From assembly GCA_012270695.1 (NCBI GenBank), contig JAAXHV010000218.1:1-5351 (forward strand): a DNA stretch of 5,351 nt, given 5' to 3'. Made by a program: the position numbers and the translations under genes. The DNA comes from Gammaproteobacteria bacterium (GTDB lineage Bacteria; Pseudomonadota; Gammaproteobacteria; Eutrophobiales; Eutrophobiaceae). How positions within the stretch are numbered: the first letter of the stretch is position 1; each line of letters starts with the position of its first letter. The notes below the pieces were generated by a model, which worked only from the letters and a program-made list of their open reading frames with translations, was not told where the DNA came from and made no database searches. This document shows, in pieces, positions 1 through 5,351 of the stretch.

Positions 1-497
1 CCATAAAAAAAATCACGTGGAATATTCAACTGGGTGGGACCCATTTCCGAGAGAGCACGTTCAAAGCAGCGACCCGTGATTTCAGCCATGCGCTTCGGGT
101 TATTGACGTGCCCCTGGTATTTTGTAATTTCCTGGAACATGGGTAACTGGTTGGTTTCCTGGAATCCGCCCAGCCCCACGCCCATGGTGCCGGCTTCCGG
201 TGTGATGATGACCACCGGCGAATGAGCCCAGTAAGCGGCGGCGATGGCGGTAACGCAGTTGCTGATTCCAGGTCCGTTCTGTCCGATACACACGCCATGA
301 CGACCACTCACACGAGAGTATCCATCTGCCATGTGTGCCGCGCCTTGTTCATGTACTACCGAAACCATTTCAATCCCGGCAGGCTCGAAGATATCCATGG
401 CATCCATAAAAGCGGAACCCATAATACCGAAAATCCTGGTCACGCCATTCGCTGCCATTGTTTCCACAAGGGCCTCGCTTGGGCTCATTCGTTTCAT
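1..497 (-). CDS. xsc: Sulfoacetaldehyde acetyltransferase, N-terminal part (3' end cut by window edge)
   Basis: Xsc is a cytoplasmic, thiamine-diphosphate-dependent enzyme that cleaves sulfoacetaldehyde with phosphate into sulfite and acetyl phosphate, the desulfonation step of taurine dissimilation. The first 165 residues are present (the family is usually about 580-600 aa), and the frame stays open to the window edge. What is seen is the N-terminal pyrimidine-binding domain of a ThDP enzyme: FGIMGSAFMDAMDIF at 23-37, VHEQGAAHMADGY at 48-60 with Glu50 as the likely ThDP-activating glutamate, GQNGPGISN at 72-80, GGFQETNQLPMF at 110-121 and NIPRDFFY at 158-165. The GSAFMDA, GGFQE and NIPRDFFYG signatures resemble Xsc rather than acetolactate synthase or oxalyl-CoA decarboxylase. 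The ATG at 497 has an AGGAG Shine-Dalgarno at 512-508; a second in-frame ATG lies 9 nt further in, at 488. The gene lies 134 nt downstream of the MocR regulator on the same strand. A pta fragment for acetyl phosphate use lies at the other end of the window. Confidence 0.93.
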   Translation of the reverse strand, partial: MKRMSPSEALVETMAANGVTRIFGIMGSAFMDAMDIFEPAGIEMVSVVHEQGAAHMADGYSRVSGRHGVCIGQNGPGISNCVTAIAAAYWAHSPVVIITPEAGTMGVGLGGFQETNQLPMFQEITKYQGHVNNPKRMAEITGRCFERALSEMGPTQLNIPRDFFY

Positions 498-558
498 TAC
501 CTTGTTACTCCTGTCATAGTCGTGCTGATCGATATATTCAAGATTTACTCTACATGCG

Positions 559-575
559 TATTTTCCCGGAAAATA
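559..575. promoter_or_regulatory. 17-bp operator-like palindrome upstream of xsc
   Basis: TATTTTCC, one central C, then GGAAAATA: a perfect inverted repeat with 8-bp arms. It lies 61 to 77 nt upstream of the xsc ATG and outside any coding region. The short spacer and AT-rich outer arms suggest a dimeric protein site rather than an RNA hairpin. No run of T follows on either strand, so it is not an intrinsic terminator for the regulator gene upstream. Which protein would bind is unknown. Functional role is inferred only from symmetry and position. Confidence 0.4.
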
Positions 576-605
576 GAGCCAGTTATGTTATATGCCAAGA
601 CCCAG
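575..605 (-). promoter_or_regulatory. Possible MocR/TauR direct-repeat site upstream of xsc
   Basis: On the minus strand, CTGGGTCT (605-598) and CTGGCTCT (582-575) form a direct repeat matching at 7 of 8 positions, with starts 23 nt apart, about two helical turns. MocR-type regulators are known to bind direct repeats, and as I recall the Rhodobacter capsulatus TauR site is a direct repeat beginning CTGGAC. Only the CTGG core is shared here. The downstream copy abuts the 17-bp palindrome at 559-575. The repeats are short enough that chance occurrence cannot be excluded. No convincing -35/-10 pair was found for xsc, which would fit an activator-dependent promoter. Confidence 0.3.
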
Positions 606-631
606 AAATGATGTTGTGAGCGCTTCGTTTA

Positions 632-2119
632 TTACATACGGGACATCGCCTTCCTGATCAGAGAGATTCCGAAATTGATCCTCTCTTCTGGTATGGATGA
701 GAAACCGAGACGAAAAAAATTCATCGGGGGGTGGTCCTGACCGAAATGAACGTCTCCCGGTTCGATTAAGATACTTTGTCTGGCGCATTCCTGTGCGAGC
801 AGACGCGCGTTACATGCTTCAGGACCTCGTACCCAGAAAGCCGTGCCACCAAATTCGGGAGTGTTTGTTGAACCTGGCAAGTGTTGTTCAAGAGCCAGAC
901 ACATTTGTTCCCAACGCCGTTTTAGTACCTGATTAAAACGGCTGATATGCGAATCATAATGACCGAGCTGTAAAAACAAGGCAACGGTGCGTTGTACCAA
1001 AGCAGGCGGGTGGCGCAACAATAGCCTTCGCAACATACGGGCCTGCCGTATCAGCTCAGTATCTGCGACAAGAAATCCGAGGCGCAAACCGGGCGCGAGC
1101 GATTTAGACAGGCTACCGCAGTAGATGACCCGATTGTCCTTATCGAGACTCTTCAAGGAAGGATTTGCCTGGTGGATATAGTTGGCCTCCGATTCATAAT
1201 CATCTTCTATTATGATTATGTTGTGTAACTTCGCTTTTTCCAATAATGCGTTACGCCTGTCCAAAGGCATAGTAGCGGTCGTAGGTGACTGGTGGCTGGG
1301 GGTTATATATATGTAGTCACAGCGGTCAATTTTATCATTGATAACAAGACCGTTTTCATCGATATCCAGGAACACCAACCGTTCACTACGTAATAAAAAT
1401 AAGTTCCGGGCATCGGGATAGCCGGGATTTTCAATACCTATCAGGGTGTCTTTATTGAAAAGTAATTGGGAGATGATAGACAGGGCATTCTGGGCGCCAA
1501 TGGTGACCAACATGTTCTCCGGCTTGATCCAGATACCCCGCCTGGGTAAAACCCGGATACACAATTCCTCTACCAATACTTCATCATCCTGATCGATATA
1601 GTCCAGACTCCCTGCAGTGATCACGGCCACACTTTGCGATTGACGTACACACTCCCGCCAATCTGCAATGGGAAATAAAGCAGGGTCAGACTGACCATAT
1701 ATGAATGGGTAGCGATATTTTTGCCAATCAGGCGGTTTGTGAATATTACGTTGCAGAGACAGGTCGGTGTTCAGTCTGAGCTGCCAATTCGGAGTTCCGA
1801 CATCGGCCGGCGTCTGCTCCTCTTGATACAATGGTTTGGACTTGAGTAGCGCCGGGTTGACAAAATAACCTTGTCTCTCCCGACTGATGAGGTAGCCTTC
1901 ATCTATAAGGCGTTGATAAGCCAGCACGATTGTATTGCGGGAGACCTGCAGTTGTTGTGCCAGTTCACGACCTGAAGGCAGCGGCAAATCCATGCTTATC
2001 CGGTCCTCGAGAATGGCCCTGGTCAGTCCTTTTCTCACTTGCATCTGCAAACTTTCCTGGGCAGAGTCGTTAAGCTGTATCAGCTGTTTCCACATTAGCT
2101 GGTGTGATCGCTTACTCAT
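632..2119 (-). CDS. tauR: MocR-family (GntR wHTH + aminotransferase fold) transcriptional regulator, probably TauR
   Basis: This is a 495-aa PLP-dependent regulator, a normal MocR length. The N-terminal GntR-type winged helix spans roughly 23-87: LPSGRELAQQLQVSRNT at 47-63, then a recognition-helix and wing segment ending ERQGYFVNP at 81-89. A linker follows, then a fold-type I aminotransferase-like domain from about 138 to the end: YGQSDPALFP at 141-150, NPGYPDAR at 231-238, TPSHQSPT at 273-280, IEDDYESE at 304-311, and GSLSKSLAPGLRLGF at 335-349 with Lys339 as the PLP Schiff-base lysine. The position between xsc and a divergent omega-aminotransferase gene matches TauR, the taurine-responsive activator; HpaR-like (hypotaurine) or another substrate is possible. 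Start: the ATG at 2119 leaves 82 nt to the divergent gene and has a weak AGG upstream. An in-frame TTG at 2173 would add 18 residues but has no Shine-Dalgarno and would overlap the TATAAT neighbourhood, so I prefer the ATG. Stop is TAA at 634-632. Confidence 0.85.
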   Translation of the reverse strand: MSKRSHQLMWKQLIQLNDSAQESLQMQVRKGLTRAILEDRISMDLPLPSGRELAQQLQVSRNTIVLAYQRLIDEGYLISRERQGYFVNPALLKSKPLYQEEQTPADVGTPNWQLRLNTDLSLQRNIHKPPDWQKYRYPFIYGQSDPALFPIADWRECVRQSQSVAVITAGSLDYIDQDDEVLVEELCIRVLPRRGIWIKPENMLVTIGAQNALSIISQLLFNKDTLIGIENPGYPDARNLFLLRSERLVFLDIDENGLVINDKIDRCDYIYITPSHQSPTTATMPLDRRNALLEKAKLHNIIIIEDDYESEANYIHQANPSLKSLDKDNRVIYCGSLSKSLAPGLRLGFLVADTELIRQARMLRRLLLRHPPALVQRTVALFLQLGHYDSHISRFNQVLKRRWEQMCLALEQHLPGSTNTPEFGGTAFWVRGPEACNARLLAQECARQSILIEPGDVHFGQDHPPMNFFRLGFSSIPEERINFGISLIRKAMSRM

Positions 2120-2201
2120 TTCTGGCACTACCTGAGGATAGGGTCGACTCGTAATATCTTCGCTGGATAACAATATAATGCTGAAGAAATAATATTAGCA
2201 G
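2120..2201. promoter_or_regulatory. Divergent promoter region between tauR and the aminotransferase gene
   Basis: An 82-nt AT-rich gap separates the two divergent start codons. On the plus strand a perfect TATAAT lies at 2174-2179. No good -35 stands 17 nt upstream (2151-2156 is GTAATA), which fits an activated promoter. CTGGCACTA at 2122-2130 and CTGGATAAC at 2163-2171 share the CTGG core seen upstream of xsc and lie 41 nt apart, the second just upstream of the -10. These are weak candidate regulator sites. If transcription starts about 7 nt after the TATAAT, the leader to the ATG at 2202 is only about 16 nt, without a strong Shine-Dalgarno. Confidence 0.45.
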
Positions 2202-3587
2202 ATGAACAAAATGACCAATACCTTGACGGAAGCAGTTGACTTCATATCGGAAATCGCCGTGACCATGGAGCAGAACTACCTGTGTACCGATCTGGAAAAT
2301 CACTGGATGCCGTTTACCGACAATAAATCCTTTAAGCAGGAGCCCCGTTTGCTGGTAAGGGGGGAAGGAATCTATGTATGGAATGACAAGGGTGAGCGGT
2401 TGATTGATGGCTCATCCGGCCTGTTTTCCGTTCCCTGTGGTCATTGCCGACCCGAGATCGCAGCAGCGGTGCACAAGCAACTGCTGGAACTGGATTACTC
2501 CTCGCCTTTTTTGCGCGGTCACCCCAAATCGTTCGAACTCGCCAACCGGTTAGCGGCTATGACGCCGGAACCGTTGAATCATATCTTCTATGGAAATTCC
2601 GGCTCCGAAGCCGTTGATACGGCCATGAAGATCGTCATGGCGTATAACTATGCGAGAGGGCAATCGCAAAAGAACATATTCGTTTCCCGTGAACGGGCTT
2701 ACCATGGAGTGAATATCGGGGGGACGTCACTCGGTGGCATTGTCAAAAACAGGGAGGCTTTTACCAGCGTCCTGCCGGGTGTGACCTACATGCGCAGTAC
2801 GGCAACCCCTGATCGGAAATTTATCAAAGGCCAACCCGCGGAAGGCGGGGAAGAACTGGCCAACGATCTGTTACATATAGTTCAGATGTATGGAGAGAAC
2901 CGGATAGCTGCCTGCTTCGTTGAGCCAATTGCCGGTTCTACCGGTGTGCTGGTCCCACCCAAAGGTTACCTGGAGCGGTTGCGGGAAATCTGCGATCAGT
3001 ATGACATCCTGCTGGTCTTCGATGAGGTGATCACCGGATTCGGACGCACCGGTTCGGCATTTGCCGCACAGGAATTCGACGTTACGCCCGATATTATTAC
3101 GATGGCTAAAGCCATGACGAATGCTGCCCAGCCCATGTCGGGCGTTGCCGTCCACGACCGGATATATGATGCCGTTGTGAACGGCAGTGAAACCGACATG
3201 ATTGAATTCTTCCATGGTTACACCTATTCAGGTCATCCTGCCGCCTGTGCTGCGAGCCTTGCGACCCTGGATATTTATGAGAAGGAAAACCTGTTTCAAC
3301 GGGCCAGAGACCTTTCCGGATACTTTCTTGAATCCTTATTCGGACTACAGGAGCATCCGCTCATAGCGGACATCCGCGGTTACGGCATGCTGGCCGCTAT
3401 TGAGTTGTTGGCTGATGAGAGACCGGGCAGGCGCGGACATGATTTCCAGAAACGCTTATTTGACGCCGGCGTACATATCAAGACCACGGGAGATGCTGCA
3501 TTGATAGCGCCGCCTTTCATAATCGAAAAATCAGAAATTGATGATATGTCCGGAATCATTCGCGAGGTACTTGACAGCTATCTTTGA
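2202..3587 (+). CDS. Class III omega-aminotransferase, probably taurine (or related omega-amino acid):pyruvate aminotransferase
   Basis: This is a complete 461-aa PLP-dependent class III transaminase, close in length and motif order to beta-alanine/omega-amino acid:pyruvate aminotransferases. Visible landmarks are HWMPF at 34-38, GNSGSEAVDTAMK at 131-143 (cofactor phosphate cup), YHG at 167-169, the EPIAGSTGVL segment from 241, FDEVITGFGRTG at 273-284 (Asp274 to the pyridine nitrogen), Lys303 in MAKAMTN (Schiff base), and HGYTYSGHP at 338-346. Between xsc and pta homologues it would supply sulfoacetaldehyde from taurine, as Tpa does, but its sequence style is nearer omega-APT than the Tpa I remember. 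By my alignment, the pocket arginine that binds the substrate carboxylate in P. putida omega-APT corresponds to Lys427 (VHIKTTGD), so donor specificity is uncertain. Hypotaurine, beta-alanine and homotaurine are alternatives. Start is uncertain: ATGs at 2202, 2211 and 2265 are in frame, none with a strong Shine-Dalgarno. The 2265 start (440 aa) would place the conserved HWMPF nearer the N-terminus, while 2202 suits the TATAAT just upstream. Confidence 0.85.
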   Translation: MNKMTNTLTEAVDFISEIAVTMEQNYLCTDLENHWMPFTDNKSFKQEPRLLVRGEGIYVWNDKGERLIDGSSGLFSVPCGHCRPEIAAAVHKQLLELDYSSPFLRGHPKSFELANRLAAMTPEPLNHIFYGNSGSEAVDTAMKIVMAYNYARGQSQKNIFVSRERAYHGVNIGGTSLGGIVKNREAFTSVLPGVTYMRSTATPDRKFIKGQPAEGGEELANDLLHIVQMYGENRIAACFVEPIAGSTGVLVPPKGYLERLREICDQYDILLVFDEVITGFGRTGSAFAAQEFDVTPDIITMAKAMTNAAQPMSGVAVHDRIYDAVVNGSETDMIEFFHGYTYSGHPAACAASLATLDIYEKENLFQRARDLSGYFLESLFGLQEHPLIADIRGYGMLAAIELLADERPGRRGHDFQKRLFDAGVHIKTTGDAALIAPPFIIEKSEIDDMSGIIREVLDSYL

Positions 3588-3609
3588 GAGTTATGCACTC
3601 CAGACAACA

Positions 3610-3654
3610 CTGCCTGAAAACCAGCACTGAACAGTCCCTGTTCATTAATGGCAG
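3610..3654 (+). other. Nested hairpin in the gap between the aminotransferase and deaminase genes
   Basis: The inner stem is TGAACAG (3628-3634), loop TCC, CTGTTCA (3638-3644), a perfect 7-bp hairpin. It is enclosed by CTGCC (3610-3614) pairing with GGCAG (3650-3654). The structure sits 22 nt after the aminotransferase stop and ends 24 nt before the deaminase ATG. Only a short TT follows the inner stem, so it is a poor intrinsic terminator. It may be an attenuator or mRNA-processing or stability element within a two-gene transcript, or have no role. Confidence 0.3.
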
Positions 3655-3678
3655 GAAGTATTGACCGATAGGTGAACG

Positions 3679-4701
3679 ATGCCACACGACTTAACAGATT
3701 TCATTACCGGAATGCCCAAGGCGGAACTGCATGTCCACATTGAAGGCTGTCTGGAACCCAGGATGTTATTGCAGTTTGCGGAACGCAATGGTGTGGATCT
3801 TCCCTACCAGGATGAAGATGAGGTGTTGGCGGCACAGGATTATGGCGAACCTGCCCTGGATAATTTTTTGAAATACCATGAGAACTGTCTCCGTGTTTTA
3901 AAGACAGGACAGGATTTCTATGAGCTCGCTTACGCCTATTTTAGAAAATGTGCTGAAAATAACGTTGTCTATCTGGAAATCATGTTTGAAACACAGGCGC
4001 ATGTCAGTCGAGGTCTTGTATTTTCGGAATTCTTCGGTGCTATTAACCAGGCAAGGAAAGAAGCGAGGCGTGATTTTAAGGTCGAAGCAAACTGGATAAT
4101 GAGTTTTCAGAGAGACCACAGTGCTGAATCCTCCATGGAAATACTTGATATGGCCGTGCCTTTTAAGGATGAGATTATCGCCGTGGGACTGGACAATTAT
4201 GAAGTGAATAATTTCGCCCTGAAGTTTGTGGAAGTATTCAGGCGGGCGCGTGAAGAAGGCTATCGTCTGACCTCACATTGTGATTGCAATCAGCAGAATT
4301 CCATCGAACATATCCGCCAGTGTCTGGAACTGTTACAAGTGGAGCGTATCGATCATGGCCTGCATGTAATCGACAGCCCGGAATTAACGACAATAGTTCG
4401 AGAGCGGCAGATACCACTTACCATGTGTCCTACCTGGCGGCCTTCGGATCCCGCTCCCCGGCGGATGGAGAGTATTCGCAAAATGCTCGAACTGGGACTA
4501 CTCGTATCGGTCAACTCTGATGATCCTGAAGAATTCGCGAGTCGCTACATGAACAATATTTTTATTGAAATGCACAAACAGGGCAGCTATACAAAGGATG
4601 AAATTGTCCGGCTGACGCGTAACGCTTTTTCATCAGCCTGGATTTCGGAAGATTCCAGGTCACATTACCTGGAAGAATTGGAAAAATATGCTGCTGCGTA
4701 A
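3679..4701 (+). CDS. Adenosine/adenine deaminase-family metal-dependent hydrolase with atypical HCDC active-site motif
   Basis: A 340-aa protein of the amidohydrolase superfamily, adenosine/adenine deaminase branch, cytoplasmic (no signal peptide or membrane segment). The first metal motif is LHVHIEG at 17-23 (His18, His20). The third metal His is His200, the catalytic-type His is His226 in IDHG (224-227), and the metal Asp is Asp281 in VNSDDP (278-283). The IPLTMCP and VGLDNYE segments recall adenine deaminases more than mammalian-type ADA. Deviations: the HAGE motif is HCDC (200-203), so the proton-shuttling glutamate position holds Cys203, with Asp202 beside it and a Q-rich two-residue-longer loop after it. 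CPLSN is replaced by CPTWRP (250-255), and the SSE of the pocket motif becomes NYE (173-175). The fold assignment is firm, but the purine substrate and even deamination are not. The start is supported by AGG(TGA) at 3670-3675. The gene ends in tandem TAA TAA. It lies 91 nt after the aminotransferase gene on the same strand and is probably cotranscribed with it. Confidence 0.82.
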   Translation: MPHDLTDFITGMPKAELHVHIEGCLEPRMLLQFAERNGVDLPYQDEDEVLAAQDYGEPALDNFLKYHENCLRVLKTGQDFYELAYAYFRKCAENNVVYLEIMFETQAHVSRGLVFSEFFGAINQARKEARRDFKVEANWIMSFQRDHSAESSMEILDMAVPFKDEIIAVGLDNYEVNNFALKFVEVFRRAREEGYRLTSHCDCNQQNSIEHIRQCLELLQVERIDHGLHVIDSPELTTIVRERQIPLTMCPTWRPSDPAPRRMESIRKMLELGLLVSVNSDDPEEFASRYMNNIFIEMHKQGSYTKDEIVRLTRNAFSSAWISEDSRSHYLEELEKYAAA

Positions 4702-4722
4702 TAACAGTTCCCGCGGAATTCC

Positions 4723-4789
4723 GGGGTCAGAGTAAAATCGCCGATGACGTTGACAACAGCAGAACCGGTGGTGATTTTACTCTGACCCC
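4723..4789. repeat. Long perfect inverted repeat (REP-like palindrome) between convergent genes
   Basis: GGGGTCAGAGTAAAATC at 4723-4739 is repeated in perfect inverted orientation at 4773-4789 (17 bp). The pairing can continue inward in RNA by four further pairs including two G-U wobbles, leaving a loop of about 25 nt. It begins 22 nt after the deaminase stop and ends 27 nt before the pta stop on the other strand, filling most of the convergent gap. GGGGTCAGAGTAAA-type arms are, to my recollection, common as dispersed intergenic palindromes near REP-associated (RAYT, Y1-type) transposases in gammaproteobacteria; this is memory, not a search. No transposase is present in the window. It may stop readthrough in both directions, although no terminal T-run follows either arm. 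Confidence 0.75.
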
Positions 4790-4816
4790 ACCCATCCGGC
4801 CGGCGAGAAATCCTGA

Positions 4817-5351
<535 letters not shown>

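Noticed and set aside
5..12. Run of eight A (T8 in xsc) that could allow slippage or signal a frameshift
   Set aside because: The xsc frame reads through it as the expected IPRDFFYG segment, so no frameshift is indicated.
26..307. Minus-strand 93-codon open frame within xsc
   Set aside because: It is the wrong frame of xsc; the correct frame runs open from 497 to the window edge with full ThDP-enzyme motifs.
222..611. Plus-strand open frame of 129 codons overlapping the start of xsc
   Set aside because: It is antisense to the clearly coding xsc frame for most of its length, has no recognisable motif, and its composition follows the opposite strand's codons.
614..624. TTGTGAGCGCT, resembling half of an ideal lac-type operator
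   Set aside because: The matching second half-site is absent and no LacI-family gene is present; a chance match near the regulator's stop codon.
4284..4520. 78-codon plus-strand frame inside the deaminase gene
   Set aside because: It is an out-of-frame shadow of the deaminase gene with no support of its own.
4714..4723. CGGAATTCCG 10-bp palindrome just before the long inverted repeat
   Set aside because: It is short, with no spacer or tail suggesting an operator or terminator; it may just be part of the sequence bordering the REP-like repeat.

Overview
The window looks like part of a proteobacterial (probably gammaproteobacterial) chromosome, of medium GC content, carrying a taurine or related C2-sulfonate dissimilation cluster. 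The assignment to Gammaproteobacteria rests on protein style and on a REP-like intergenic palindrome. It is an inference, not a proof.

Layout from left to right. At 1-497 (minus) is the N-terminal part of sulfoacetaldehyde acetyltransferase (xsc), cut by the window edge. At 498-631 is its leader, with an operator-like 17-bp palindrome and a pair of CTGG-type direct repeats. At 632-2119 (minus) is a complete MocR-type (winged helix plus aminotransferase-fold) regulator, most likely TauR. At 2120-2201 is a compact divergent promoter region with a perfect TATAAT. At 2202-3587 (plus) is a complete class III omega-aminotransferase. It is followed after a 91-nt gap, which can form a small nested hairpin, by an adenosine/adenine deaminase-family protein at 3679-4701 (plus). 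At 4723-4789 a 17-bp perfect inverted repeat lies between convergent genes. At 4817-5351 (minus) is the C-terminal part of phosphate acetyltransferase (pta), cut by the right edge.

Proposed logic: the aminotransferase moves the amino group of taurine (or a close analogue) to pyruvate and yields sulfoacetaldehyde. Xsc then cleaves this with phosphate to sulfite and acetyl phosphate, and Pta converts acetyl phosphate to acetyl-CoA. The MocR regulator, between xsc and the aminotransferase gene, would sense the substrate through PLP and activate both flanking promoters. No transporter or sulfite-handling gene is visible in the window.

The odd member is the deaminase-family protein. It keeps the metal-binding His, His, His and Asp positions, but the usual HAGE motif is replaced by HCDC, so the catalytic glutamate position is a cysteine. 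Several substrate-pocket motifs also differ. Its substrate and its reason for sitting in a sulfonate cluster are unknown, and it is the best candidate here for undescribed biology.
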